64,000 nt of DNA from Acanthosoma haemorrhoidale (GCA_930367205.1 OV884011.1:91125474-91189473); one strand, 5' to 3'; counted from the first letter of the stretch, positions 51,851 through 64,000 are shown. Notes: generated by a model not told the origin, from the sequence alone. Numbers and translations are program-made.

Positions 51851-54520
51851 AAGAGGAATGGCATTAAAAATAAACAACTGCTTGTCAGTAATCATATATG
51901 CAAAACATCCCTATAAACAGTTTCATTATTGTCTGTTAGGCCTCAAGAATATTTTATGTTTTATTTTTTTCTACTCCTGGTATCCCTTGGCGAATACACA
52001 AACACAGAAGATGGTCAAGTAATTTCTTAAAGAACAATAGCAAGTAGCAAATATTAGGGTGTAGCAATACCGTTGATGAGAACCAATCGTACCACAATAA
52101 TAATGAATAAGGTGCCACAATAATGATAAATAATTTTATAAAACGAAACGTCCCAACGTTTCTGACCAGTTACTCAACGAATCATCTGCATTTGCTGGTA
52201 GACTCCATCAGATAAACGAGCATCATTTATTTGTCTCACATTAACAGACGTGTATTAATATTGAGTAGGATCCTAAAGTTGATTGAGGAACCAATGTACT
52301 CCTTTCCATGCATATTACAAAGGATGAAAGAAAATTAGAGGCCATGAAACTGTTGTTTTCTTATATGATGATCTCCAACTGCTGTAGAGTAAAAATGTTT
52401 TGGACTCGATTCTACAGTCGATTAATGCATTAGAAATGGGTTGCTTGCGATAGAAGACCTCTTCCCGCCCTAAATGGAGGGTATAAGAACCTTTACACCT
52501 AAATTTAACTTCTCGATCCCTTTTTTGTTATTTTTTACTCTTTTGCTCTGTACGTAATTTTCTGTCTAATGATTCTTCTTTCTTTGGATTGGGTATCCAT
52601 TCAGCAATCGAGAACAGAATGTTAAGAAACATGGATACTTTTGAAGAAATAGTACTTACCAAAGAAAAATTTGACGTACATGTACGAATAAAATAAAAAA
52701 ATAGATTATGAAATAGTTCGGTAAGTACTTGGAAGTGCCTTGTTAATCTTCCATGCTAGATTTCATGGATTAAACCTATTTGTGCCAAAATTGAAAATTG
52801 AATAAAATATCCATCCCTTCCCTGGAATGCGTGAATCCGAAGTGTTGACGTCGTAAAGTAGAAAATTGAAAACCATTACAAAGGCTGTTGTAAGTAATAA
52901 GTAACAAACCTGTTAATATGCGTATTCCGCAACGGTGAGCAAGTATGTAGTAAGGCTTCTGATCTGTGGATTGACAAGAGCATATGTTTTGTTAAGGTTA
53001 AGTAATGGAGTTTCATGTATTATTCAGTAAGGAATGAAGTGGAAAAACTGTAGGCTATAAGCGTTAATCGTTTATTCATTAAATTCATGGATCATTCCTC
53101 ATTCATGTAGGCTGGCTGTTAGTTGACCTTCCAAGTCCTGCTGTTTACAGGCAACAAAGACAAAATTGTTAAATTCCGATATTTCTCACTATTTGGGTTT
53201 AGTTCGCTTGGGTTTTAAATTTCAAAAAAGTCGAGTATTTTTTTTTTGTCTTTTCATTCATTGCTCTTTGTCATGAGCGAGTCTGGAGTGCTTCGCTGGT
53301 AGAGATAAGGTGCTCGTTAGAAGTGGGTTTTAACCCAGGCGATTGCAGTTCGCATTCAAACTGTTTTGTTAACTTGTTCGGTAAGTGTTTTCGTTGTAGT
53401 GCTAATCTGACAGGCATCAACCTCTACCGATTTTATCTTAATTGTGACCACGCCCTACTCACAGGAACAGCGATCAGGAATTCCCTACAAATAATTTTGT
53501 TTATTTGTCCTTATGTGCCTTTACCGTTAGCCCAGTTAGATATTTTGATAAAACTTTAGTTCCATTGAAATTCCCAACGTTCAGTGACCTCCTGACTGAT
53601 TAATTTGTCTCATAACCTTTTTCTTTATGATGTTGGGCCCTGGTGAACATTTTCCTTGCCGTTGAGCTGTAGATCCCGGTCATGGAAATAAAATATTCTT
53701 ATGAATTTTTATTTATTGTCAATTAACTCAAAATAGTTCCTTGACAGGTTTTTTTTAAAAATAATATTTCAGTAGTTCGTTCTTTTCTGAATTCCATTCG
53801 TTTTTTTTATTGGGAATTCTATGTAATTTTGACTGATTGTCGTGTGGAAACTAATTTTTAAATGACTAAATTCCTGTTATAATGTGACGCTGTAATTATA
53901 TGGTTGAATTTTAGCCGGCAAAGGTATGTGGCACATTAGGCGGCTATTTTTAGACTCGTATTAATTCCCCTTACTAAAATGTTACGTATGTAATGCAAAA
54001 TGATAAAGAAAAGGCCCAAAATAAATATAATCTAATGTATTCACGCTGTCGACGGCCAGCTTGAATAATCTATTGAATAATTATGGTCCAATGATCCTTT
54101 GTACCATTGATCTTCTCCAATAGCGTGCGCCCGGGGCTACTTAGTTTTGACAGTTTTATGTTGTTATTGTCAAGAGGTGAAAGGTTTTTGAATACATACT
54201 CGTAGAGCCTAACTTACTCTCATAGGTGCCAATAGGTGGTTCATTAAAGTTTCACTCCTGGCTACAGATGGGAAAAGATTAAGAATGGATTTATTGATGT
54301 AATGCAATGTGATTTATTCATAACTGTTAACACAAACTTCAACTCCTCCTTTATGATTTGTGAAGAATCTTTATCTGTTTCTATTTCTATGTTGGTTTTA
54401 CACAATTACATTTCGATCACGATCCTGAATATTTAGGACGGGACTGCGCTAGATACTATAGCACATCACAAATTCAAAACATTTCGTTAAAATATGTATA
54501 ATGAATAAGAGGTAAATTGT
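51851..54520. other. intergenic or intronic DNA, nothing assigned
   Basis: AT-rich; frames such as 53323-53559 have no recognisable motif. Confidence 0.4.
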
Positions 54521-54853
54521 ATTATTTAGTTTTTTAATTACTTACGCAACAGTGAGTGTGTGAAATTATTATATTAATAAATAAATGTAAAAATAGTTTC
54601 CATGGGCAATCGGAAAAAATGAAAGTACTACTCGATTACATATCAACATTCACAATATCTAAAACATGAGTATACCGTGAAACTTTTTAAAACCTTAAAA
54701 AAAAAAAAAATTTTAAAATAGGTTTATACATTTTATTTGTACACGTAATGATTATTTAAATCACTTTGTTATTTTAATAGCTAAGTAAATAAAATTTCAG
54801 TAGATTTTTTAGTTATTATTTAGTTTGTTAATTACTTACGCAACAGTGAGTAT
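54521..54853 (+). repeat. 39-bp direct repeats flanking a 255-bp segment
   Basis: 'attatttagtt..ttaattacttacgcaacagtgagt.tg' occurs at 54521-54560 and 54814-54853 with about two differences. The enclosed 255 bp is AT-rich and unassigned. Confidence 0.8.
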
Positions 54854-54857
54854 GAAT

Positions 54858-55070
54858 TGGGGGATCTACGGGCTATGTATACATGCCTTTATTGTATGAA
54901 TGGGTATTGTAAATTGGGTAAACAATAAATAAGTAAATGTAAATTTTTAAATATTGTATGAATGCGATATATTATCACAATTACCTATTGTCCTATTAGG
55001 GCAAGTTGTAATTCGTATTCAATGATAGTTACAGATAGCTCCACTTTATGTATGTTATACTCGTAAGAGT
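54858..55070 (+). mobile_element. Jockey-like 3'-UTR fragment (copy G)
   Basis: 'atctacgggctatgta...attgtatgaatg...' parallels 29765-29900 of copy A ('gtctctgggctatctgtaaatattgtatgaatg'), ending near 'ggcaagttgtaatt'. Only the untranslated tail is present. Confidence 0.55.
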
Positions 55071-56925
55071 GTGAAACTACTAAAAATCTTCATCCGTTTG
55101 TTTAAATTAATAATTTTTAAGGAGGAACAAATCAGTTACAGAATAATTAATAAATTTGTTTTATTCTCTACTTAGATATATTCAAAATCAAAGATATAGC
55201 ATAAAGTTAAATAATTTATGTTTTCAGTTAAGTTCACCTATAACTTGGGTGTGGTTAATCTGAAAATTAAACTCTATTAGTAGAAATTATAACTATACTA
55301 AAATTATCAGAGCAGTATCAGATTTAATGTATTCAGTAGAAGTACTTTGTAAAAACGTCAAGGCTCATAGAAAGTGTTTCTGTATATGTTGTCGAAAAAC
55401 GAAATCCTTTATCAGCATCCATACGATAATGTGGCATTGGCCTTAAAACAAAATTAATACGATCAACACTATTATATAATAGTACAATATACTTTTAATA
55501 TTTAGCTTTTCTTAAATACTTTAAGGTTGTGTTCATATAAGGTATGCATGCCATGCCGTTCAGAATCCAAGTACATTCCATTTCCATATTCTGAATCATT
55601 CATTTTTATGAGACATATTCAATCAATCAATCAATCAATTAATACATATTTCTATTTTTGCTTAAGCCATTCATCCGGATAATCAGCACTTTGCCTTCTG
55701 ATAGGGGAATATTAGCATTCCTTTCCTGTCTAAATTGGTACAAATTTATATCTGTATGACATTATCGATAGCCTTTCTTGGTTGTAAGGCTATCAGTAAT
55801 GTTATTTTCAATGGACGGGCATCTTTGATTCGCTAATTTCGTTCTGTGGATTAGGAATGATTTTGACCTTACACTAAAAGATATGTTGATTTTTTTTTTG
55901 GAACTTTTCTTTTAAGAGGTTTTGTCTTGACGAATAAGCACAGCATAATTAATAAATGTTAAGCTGGCAGTAACCCACAGACAATTATAATTGTCTATTA
56001 ATGATAGATACTTATTTATCAGGCACAAAGAACATCTAAAACAGTCAGTTCTGCCATGACTTACGAAAATAAGGACAGCGTAATGTCCCTGACGTATAGT
56101 GATTAAGTTATGGGCAAACAATTAATAAATAGCTTAAAAAACATGAGATTGAATAAAATTTCCTCCAATCAAATAATATCAATATCTCATTAATGACAAA
56201 AACGTTTCCATTAATAAAGAACATTGTAGAGAGACTGATAACTTTTTATATAACTAAATTTTTGGAACTAATTATAGCTCATTGAACAGTAAAACAGTCT
56301 GTCTCGTACATTATTGTTAGCTAATTAATGTTCACGTAATAGTTATTGTTTATATATCTTTAGAAGGGTCCATATAGGAACGGCCCTCTGGCTATGCTAT
56401 AATTCTAATCTCCGTTTTTTTCTAAAGAAGATGAATCCTTGTCAATTTCATTATAGTTAACATATGTCATTACATTTGTTTCTTTTTGATTACTTCTATA
56501 TATTTTATTATTAGAAAGTCTGTTTATTGTAATACTAAAACTATGATCTTTCCTATTGGCCGATAAGTAATTTTGATCAATGCCGTCAGTACAATGATCC
56601 CAATATATAAAATTGTATTTACAGTTCAGCATTCACTCACTCATTTATACGATTCATCAGCTAAGGCAGCGCACAACCCCGCGGTTGGTTGTCACGCGCG
56701 GAAGAGGTAGATACGCCGTAAGGCCACATTTCCGAATTTTGGCGACTTGAAATAAGCTAAATGCATTAAATTGTGATTTACTATAACAATAATTTCATCA
56801 CGATGTGTTTTTCGATATAGCATAAATCCCTTCGTAAATTACTACCTTCTTTCATCTTCTGCCTATCTTTGGTGTTAAAAAATACTATTGGTTTTTACAG
56901 AATTATTAATAGGGATGTAGGCATA
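55071..56925. other. AT-rich DNA, nothing assigned
   Basis: A CAAT-type microsatellite ('caatcaatcaatcaatcaat') lies at 55620-55640, and a small GC-rich spot at 56660-56730 (gcgcacaaccccgcgg). No supported gene. Confidence 0.4.
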
Positions 56926-56929
56926 CTTA

Positions 56930-57620
56930 TGAACCATTTCCATTCATACAATATATACATTTACATTCCGCCCAGGAGCCCCTTACTTCCAGGCGATTCC
57001 CTCAACAAGCTTGTAGCAGGAAGGACACTTTCCGTTGGAAAGGCCGGAAGCAGTGGAACTCCCTCCGCCTCCCACTCCGACCGTTCCATTTGTCGTTCCG
57101 CCATGAGGCGAAGACATGAGAGAGGGCATGAGAGTCACAGACGCTCAGGACATGAGTGCGGATGATGGTAAGTGTCAGTTCCCCCATGACTCACATACCT
57201 ATTCACATTAAATCGCGAAGCCACCGCCGTTATAGGTGACGAGGAGGACTGTAAGGCTGAGTGTTACTGGATAAGAAAATGACAAGAGGTTTTGGATGAA
57301 CGGATAGGTTTTTTTTGAAAATCTTGAGGGTATAAGGAAAAGGATAATTGGCACAGGGGGATGAGTTTGTAATGTGAAAGGATGAGTTGACTATAGCTTG
57401 GAGGACTTAGGATTTGTTATACTTTCGCCCCCTATAGTTCTATTAGGTAAGTCCAAATTGGTTTTACCAACTGTTTGCTAATGTAAAGTTTGTTTTCTGG
57501 TGTAATGTTTCTATGAGTAGTATGAGTAACTCTCCAAACCGTTCAATTCTTGTCTTCTTTTAGAGGGTTTCAAGTCAGCCTTTGTCATGGCATTGGAAGA
57601 AGTACAGTAAAACCTTTGAA
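56930..57620 (-). mobile_element. Jockey-like 3' ORF and UTR fragment (copy E)
   Basis: The reverse complement reads 'gacaagaattgaacggtttgg...' (57560 downward), parallel to copy A 29180-29280, and 'catgtcctgagcgtctgtg' (57155 downward), parallel to copy A 29633-29653. It ends in 'attgtatgaatgg' near 56945. Frames are broken throughout. Confidence 0.8.
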
Positions 57621-59976
57621 TGACGTTGAAATTATGAAAAGTATCAAAATGAAGGTGATGTTTAAAATGTATAGTTTCGTAATAATGCTGTTAAAAATAT
57701 GTGGGAGGTTGTAAGTTACTACTTCTCTTGGCGTGTTGGGTTCGTTGTGATGTCCACCCAGCTACCTCCTTGGAGCCCTCTGATTTACTGACTCGAGAAC
57801 AGTTAATTTCAATAAACATTCTCGGGAACAATAAATATGTCCAATTAAGCAGAGTTGAAATTTATCTACCATACGATAAATTCCTACGATAAAAATACTC
57901 ATCTAGTTTTGTAAATTATTACTCAGAATATTCTTTCCGGAACATCTATTCGGTTTAAAAGGTTAGTTATGATATATGCTGATTTTTTTTTTTTTTTTGT
58001 TTTGGTATTTTATACCGCTTGATAATAAACAGGTGTCATTAATGTTTAACACAAAATTATCCTAAAACATATGGTGCGGAGTCGGAATGGAATGAAACCG
58101 AAAATATAATCGGATTTCTGAAAGGCAGAAAATTTATGATTTCCTGAGGCCCATATCATGTAAGCATGGGTCGTCGTAAATGTGGATGAGCTCAATTGTA
58201 AATAATATTGAACTACAGGACAACTTAAGCCAAATATTTTAAAATGTCAATGTATCCAAGGCGACAATTCACAGTTTTTTATTTCAATTACCACGCAATT
58301 CAGGAATAAAATGATTAATGATTAAATTTATTCAAGATCATAAAAAAAAATTAACACAATCTCTGATTTTATGAGTAATTAATCGTTTACGATTGTTTTT
58401 ATTTGTTTATTCCTAAACTAAATGAACAAAAACTATCGCTATGAGACTATCCTAGGAACAACTCGTATTTGCTTCAAAGAATATTAGTTGACTGGTAACA
58501 AGGTGTTTTGATAGCTCCATTTTTTCGCTTGGTTTAATAATCTTTATCTATCTATCCTATTGTGTTTTAACCTAAATATATCTAAGCTGAAAAAAGTAAA
58601 TAAAATAACATTGAACAATGTGATGACGTCAGAGATGCTTATCCACAGGTCAAGAACCAAAGCTTTAGGTGTTCAGAAATGATAATGAGTCGAGCTAATA
58701 GCCCTATTGAGTACTCCCCATCAAAAAACAAATATTATTACTCGCAGAAACGTTATTGTTTGGCCTAATATTTACGAAACTCTTCAGTTCAAAATAATAA
58801 TTAATTAGTATCATCATCGACAGTGTTGATCCAACTACTTGTATGGAAAGAAAAAGATACAAGACATTAACACGGGTGACTGTTATTTTTATAAATAATT
58901 CTAATTTAAATATTCTTTTTTGATGTTATAATGTTTGAAATGTGGTAAAAAAAATGCGGGTTTTCAACTATCTTTTGTAGACTTGTCGTGGTTGGTTTTA
59001 GTGATATGAACTTAATTTCAGTCATTTGGAATAACTGTGATGATATGCAGGAAAAAAAAAATTTTAATTAATTTATGCTGTGCAACTTTCGACATAATAG
59101 CTATTTACAGCTATGGAAATATTTTAGATATGGTGTCCAGAGCCGACACTAAAATATTTCAGATTTAATATAATTTGCAGTTGGCAAGCGCTTCTAAAAC
59201 AATGTATTAATGCATATAAGATTAAAGAAAACAATATGTATGATCTGAAATTTACATATAAAAGAATTTAAAAAAAAATTCCAAGAGTTGAAATCCCAGC
59301 TTTGGAGAAAGGAATGACATAAAATATAAAACGATTGAACGGACAAGTACAAAGAAAGAAGACACGAAACTGGCTGATCAAGGAAATAAATTGCTGAATG
59401 GAACTTTCGCTTTTCATGCTGGAAATCAGAAAAAAAATTATTTAGTATAAACGAATAAATACGCTTATACAAACCTTTTTTCAAATTTATAATTGCTATT
59501 GTGATATAATAAATACTGTAGGCGATGTTAAAATGTTAACTTATTAAAATCTATTGTTTATTAGGCTCATGGATACAAAATATAAAAGTTTTTTCGATGT
59601 GTCAGCAACCGAAAAAAAAAAAAAATCTTAACAACTCCTAAATTAACAAGTATGCATTTAATGAATAAATGACAAGATAAGGGGTTTTGAAGTGTATTTG
59701 TGTAATGAAAGGTGATTAAACGTCCACTAACATTCGTAGTGGAACACTCCCTTTCTTCTTTAATTTTTTCAGAAAATTATAAAAACCTTATTACATAACA
59801 TGCAGAAGAATAGTTGGTGTAAAATGTCTTCTGTTTCATTATATAAATATTACTTATGCAGATTTTTTTCAATCCGACTCCGTAAAAAAAGAATTCATAT
59901 GCCTTGAAAAAAATTCTTGAACACGCTCCTGGCTGCTCCAAAGCCGAACTGGATAGTTCCATGTATTTTCTTCTTA

Positions 59977-60023
<47 letters not shown>

Positions 60024-60220
60024 TACAAATATATATATATATACATACAGATAAATATAAATGCATACAACAATCACGTTGATTATACAAAATACTTTGT
60101 TTTAATAGTTTTCTTTAATAGTAACTGTTTTTTGTGGTGATAATGGTTTTTCAAATGAACAAAAATAAGGTTATTGTAAAATATTTAAAAGAAATTGTAT
60201 TAATAAATTTATATATGTTA
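57621..60220. other. AT-rich DNA, nothing assigned
   Basis: ORFs are short and low-complexity. A (TA)n microsatellite occupies about 59982-60016, with a second short run at 60030-60042. Confidence 0.4.
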
Positions 60221-60224
60221 GAAA

Positions 60225-60320
60225 ATAAGCTCGGAGTCTCGCCAAATAAATCTTTTTTATTAATTTATTATTCTCTCAAATGACGATTGGCCAATTTAGC
60301 CATCATCAGGACTACAATTT
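60225..60320 (-). repeat. hammerhead-like Penelope-type terminal motif
   Basis: On the minus strand from 60320: GTAGTCCTGATGATGGC, TAAATT, GGCCAATCGTCATTTGAG, then AATAATAAATTAATAAAAAA and GATTTATTTGGCGAGACTC. CTGATGA (60303-60309) is intact and TGGC/GCCA can pair as a stem, but the GAAA core half is altered (AATC). The tail TTATTTGGCGAGACT is shared with the units at 14.15 and 14.5 kb. Confidence 0.45.
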
Positions 60321-61990
60321 AGAACGATATAATTAAATTTAAATGTTTAGAACCATTAATGGCTTTGTATATAAAATACAAGACTTAATTTAATAAATAT
60401 TAAGATTGGTAAATAATGAAAGGAGTATAACTATACACCTGTGAAAGATAATATTTTTTCAATTTGTATTAATTCATTGTTGTTTATACCTAATAGGTAA
60501 CTTTACTGTTAAATAAGTTAAACTTTTTAATACACTAAATCAATACTGCTTGAAAAAGTAACTTACTTAAAACAAAAAACATTTTATAAATCTATAAAAT
60601 AATATATACATAATTAGATATATAACAAGAAAACCAACTATATATCTAAATTTAAGTGATCGCTTACTAAATTTTGGTTTAGGCGATGTTTGAATAGGTG
60701 AAACTTTGGCTGAGAGGAAGCTATGTCAATACAAAGATTTATTTTGAGAGGCTCCAAGCTCATTTTCAGTATACATAAATACCTACATACAAGTATCTCT
60801 GTTACTAGTAGTGATACTCTGACAAATAATATTAATTAGTTATTTAATAACATATTTTGCTAACTTTAAATCAATTGTGGGAATTGCTGTCTACTAATTT
60901 ACGAAGGAAAGCAAATTATTTCAGAAATAATTATGGCTTTCCAAATACAAACGGCACAATAGTCTTGTCAGACCAAATACCGTTCAGAAGTGAAGGTTCG
61001 AAATATATTTATATAATATATTAAATAATACGTAAATATATTGAATAATATTTTTAAATTTGCTTAAAATATAGCAAATAATATCGGTACCGAAAAATAA
61101 TTAATAATAAACTTCCTGGTATGAGGAATTTAACTAGATTTTCCATTTTTTGTTATTTTCAACAGTCTCCACATATTTAATTATAAGCCAAATCTACGAA
61201 TTGGCATGTACCCAAGGTCCGACCGAGCGTGGTCTTCAGACCGTTCAGAAGTGAAGGTTCGACGATGACTCATTACCTTCCAATGCTACAAGCATTGACT
61301 TTCGTTCCATTGTGGCCAAACTGTAATTATTTTATGGTTAATAAACATAACAGATTGAATTTTAGAATACTAATTTTATTAGATCTTGTAATACTGTGTA
61401 ATTTCCACAAGTCAAAATTTCTTCCCTTTCGATATTTTAGTCTAATTAATAAATAAACATAATTAGCATAATTAATACAACTAGCACAATTAATAAATGT
61501 AATTAGATTACATCGTTAATTAAAATTTAAATATTTACAAATAACGATTGCCGTATTAAACATATTTCGTAAACCTTGTATGGTATAATCATATAGTTTA
61601 CTGTTAAAACATACTTGGTAACATTCTGCAATCATTAATAAATTATTGTAACTGGTAAATAAATAGCCATAACCAAAACGCAAAGCTTGCTTCATATAAA
61701 GTAATACAAATAACTTTCTTAGAAATGCAATAAATAAAATAATAAATCATTGATTCTCTTATTTTTTATTTTAATTATTTCTGAATTTCTTTGTATTACA
61801 TTATATTAAGTAACATGAGCTTTGATTCACTCAATTTAATCCAATAATAATTGAATGAATTCAATAATGATTAAAACAAATTGGTCAAAAATAGATTATA
61901 ACAAGGAATTGTTTTCACCAATTTAATCAAATAAATATTCGATAAGGCTCGTCATGTTTACTCAGGTCATTTTGGTTTTTTTTACCTTAA
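60321..61990. other. AT-rich DNA with a 23-bp direct repeat
   Basis: ACCGTTCAGAAGTGAAGGTT followed by CGA occurs at 60979-61001 and again at 61240-61262. No gene is supported. Confidence 0.45.
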
Positions 61991-62308
61991 TTAAAAAAAT
62001 AATGTATTTATATACATTACATACATATATAAGTTAAAGTCAGAGACTCTGATTAGGATCATAGGATGTAAACATCCCATGATCACACATATGTCGGATT
62101 ACTGATAGAAATAAAGCAGCCTATTTCGAGAACTTGAGCTAGTCTGTTGTTCTTATTTTCCTTTCCTATTTTTTTATCAGATTTTACCCGGTTGTGAATA
62201 ATTAGTGCCGAAACCCAGGAACTCGTACGGCGGTGCGGAAAGTGATCGTTTTTTTTTGCCTCTCGTATACAATTTTTCTCTCCTTGAATTCTCTTCTATT
62301 ACGGGAAT

Positions 62309-63246
62309 ATGCCGGAGGGAGTGCTAACACCAGCGGTGCTCAGCGCAGCAGCGGATATACCACAGCTGCCCCAGACAACTATGACAGCCGCTCACGCTAA
62401 TACTATGGCGTGGATGAAAATTCAAGCAATTACGACCCAAGACGTGAGAAAATCGAATTCTGATCTGGAGAGATTTGCAGGAGAGACTGGGGAACTGAAC
62501 CACTTCCTGAAGGGAGGTGACAGGCTGATGACGCGTAAAGAAGGAAAACGAGCGGAAGACCTTATAACCGAAGGATACTTCGAGGCGCTGAGAGCAGCGC
62601 TTGTGTGTAGGGTGAAAGCGAAGGATTATAAATTTGATTCAGGCCGACGAAGACACCCCGTGGAGTACCGTAAAAGAACGATTAAAGAAAGCGTTTGGAA
62701 GAGGAAGATGGACTCCGGAAAAGGATATATTCAAGATGTTCCGGGAGATATAGAAGCCCCACCAGACGAACGTCCAGTATGCGGGAACACACACATAGTA
62801 TCACCGACAAGATGAGGGAGACCGTGAGTGCCAGCTTCCGGAGCCTGGAAGGCCGAGGTGGAAGCCAGGATAGCGTTCCTGTCAACGATTTTAAAAGTGC
62901 AGTTGGAGAAGGAGACGGGAAGAAAAGTGGGGCTTCCTAGGGAGCGCACGTTTCTAGAATGTGCCCAGGATATGGTGGACACTAGTGACAGAGAAGAGGA
63001 TGTTTAGGCCATGAAGAAGAGGTGGACTGGAAGAGGGTATCGAACAGAAGCCCCAAATCCACACCGGTCGCCTGGAGGAGAAAGGATATGGAGTACAGTG
63101 GAAGAGAGGCAACGGCAGTGGGAGACAGGAACCGGGCAAATGAAAGACGCACTAGGAGACACGAGGATAGAAAATGCTACGAGTGTCGGAAAATAGGGCA
63201 CTTGGCAGCACCAGGTACTCCGAGTTTGGCACGGAGGGGCAGGTAG
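62309..63246 (+). pseudogene. gag pseudogene of gypsy-like element
   Basis: It starts MPEGVLTPAVLSAAADIPQL and continues MTRKEGKRAEDLITEGYFEA. The frame is lost near 62700-62815, and other frames carry the capsid end (ETGRKVGLPRERTFLECAQD), an R-rich stretch and the nucleocapsid zinc knuckle RKCYECRKIGHLAA (about 63168-63210). The knuckle has C-x2-C-x4-H, but the final Cys is replaced or shifted (GTPS follows). Gag would form the element's particle core and bind RNA. Several frameshifts make it non-functional. Confidence 0.7.
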
Positions 63247-63741
63247 TCAGGCAGTGCCCATACATGAGCCGTCGAAGAAATGGAAATCGACCAGAGCCAA
63301 TGGAGGTAAACGCTCAGAGGGTGCGGAGGAGGGAGAGGCCGCGGTCAGAGGTGTCAGAAACCTCTGAAATATCCGATACCGACAATGAGAGGGAGGAACC
63401 AGGAAGCGGAGCGGGCTAGGGGAGCAGAAGTGTTAAAAGAATCGGTCGACGACAGGTGGCTGAAGAGAGGAACGAACTGAGATCTGAGAAGAGTGGCAGA
63501 GGCGAGGTGACCGCGCACTAATAAGTAATAATGTGAAAGGTACATACAGCATACAGCGTCTGCCAATTATTTGAGTAACGTGCGGAGTGAAGTGCCTGGT
63601 GAATACCGAGAGTACCAATGCTATAATGTGCCGGGAGACCCTTATGAGGTTGTGTGTGGGAGTGAGGATACCCCAAATACATGTATGTTCTTGTAGCTTG
63701 GTTACCCTGGGAGGGGTGTAGCTCAGAGGGTAGGAGCAAGG

Positions 63742-63957
63742 GTGAGGAACGAAAAGGGACGATGGGACATTCGTATCGGAGGGAAGAGATATAAGTGCTC
63801 GAAACAATATAATACAAGGCAAACACAGGACTGGAGAGATGAGCTCCGAAGGGAATACGCGGATACATTCTTTAGAGAAGGCGAGAGATTGGGGGTCACG
63901 GGTAGAACAGTGCATGAAATACCGCTCAAACGGGAGGTTGTAAGTTATGTGAAGTAG
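63742..63957 (+). pseudogene. pol N-terminal part of gypsy-like element
   Basis: The frame contains DELRREYADTFFREGERLGV then TGRTVHEIPLKREVVSYVK, resembling the region between protease and reverse transcriptase (F.E.....G.T..V.H.IPLK...V.VK) in Ty3/gypsy pol. It meets a TAG at 63955-63957 and reads on as HP afterwards. The protease motif was not recognised between 63250 and 63740. RT catalytic motifs would lie beyond the window. Confidence 0.55.
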
Positions 63958-64000
63958 CACCCGTAAGCTTTTAGACACCATATCAAAGAAGAGCTGGACG

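Larger units (their letters stand above)
62030..64000 (+). mobile_element. gypsy-like LTR retrotransposon, 5' part
   Basis: A probable 5' LTR region (about 62030-62200) contains TATATAAG and AATAAA-like signals (62112) and is followed by a primer-binding-site-like TAGTGCCGAAACCCAGGAAC (62203-62222), then gag and the start of pol. The higher GC and A/G-rich codon use differ from the host background. The element runs out of the window at 64000. LTR limits are estimated. Confidence 0.65.

Noticed and set aside
57701..57892. 63-codon ORF starting MGGCKLLLLLACWV, with a 16-bp match to 63.93 kb
   Set aside because: It looks like a signal peptide but follows directly on a Jockey fragment and has no splice site or downstream support; the 16-bp match (gggaggttgtaagtta) is short and probably chance.
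59895..60077. Minus-strand ORF rich in Y and I
   Set aside because: It is the translation of a (TA)n microsatellite.
63004..63981. Several long minus-strand ORFs, up to 182 codons
   Set aside because: They lie antisense to the gag/pol region of the gypsy-like element and contain no recognised motif.

Overview
This window looks like AT-rich nuclear DNA of an arthropod, most likely an insect. It has spliced genes with GT-AG introns, one well-conserved animal Rab GTPase, and a dense sediment of Tc1/mariner, pogo, hAT, Jockey-like and R1-like non-LTR, Ty3/gypsy and possibly Penelope-like fragments. No prokaryotic features are present. The species cannot be named from the sequence.

Only one gene is securely identified: a three-exon Rab7 orthologue on the + strand (coding exons 15724-15903, 19509-19727 and 20909-21127; 205 residues). 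It has a probable non-coding first exon ending at 14844, next to a perfect CRE-like TGACGTCA. Its first intron carries a decayed mariner in antisense. A second host gene probably starts at 45963: a GC-rich promoter-like patch leads into a 43-codon exon for a signal-anchor N-terminus with a consensus splice donor. Its later exons were not found. Several other open stretches (1852-2076, 4960-5271, 11408-11557, 11756-12310, 37322-37492, 44267-44527) cannot be assigned.

Region by region. 1-1024 is the right end of a pogo/Tigger-like element. 1.85-3.53 kb holds an exon-like ORF and a decayed direct duplication of its 3' part. 9.8-10.76 kb is a 952-bp mariner with both ends. 14.1-14.6 kb and 60.2-60.3 kb carry repeats resembling dead hammerhead ribozymes of Penelope-like elements. 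14.75-21.43 kb is Rab7. 23.6 kb has a truncated ORF of an arthropod/cnidarian repeat-borne CxxC family. 27.8-34.9 kb is a nested retroelement cluster: a Jockey-like element, a mag-like Ty3/gypsy element on the minus strand split by an R1-clade element with a 245-bp flanking duplication, and a second non-LTR element. 37.7-38.26 kb is a hAT remnant. 39.40-39.99 kb is a 583-bp mariner deletion derivative. 41.7-43.7 kb is a gypsy integrase relic joined to a second Jockey copy. 45.3-57.6 kb is the putative host first exon and its downstream sequence, scattered with minus-strand Jockey 3' fragments. 62.0 kb to the end is the 5' half of another gypsy-like LTR element that leaves the window.

All transposable-element genes here are broken by stops, frameshifts or deletions. 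The most unusual observations are the hammerhead-like repeat units, the 245-bp duplication around the R1-like insertion inside the primer-binding-site/gag region of a mag-like element, the pol-LTR-PBS-gag junction beside it, and a perfect 20-bp fold-back in one Jockey copy that is partly absent from its sister copy.
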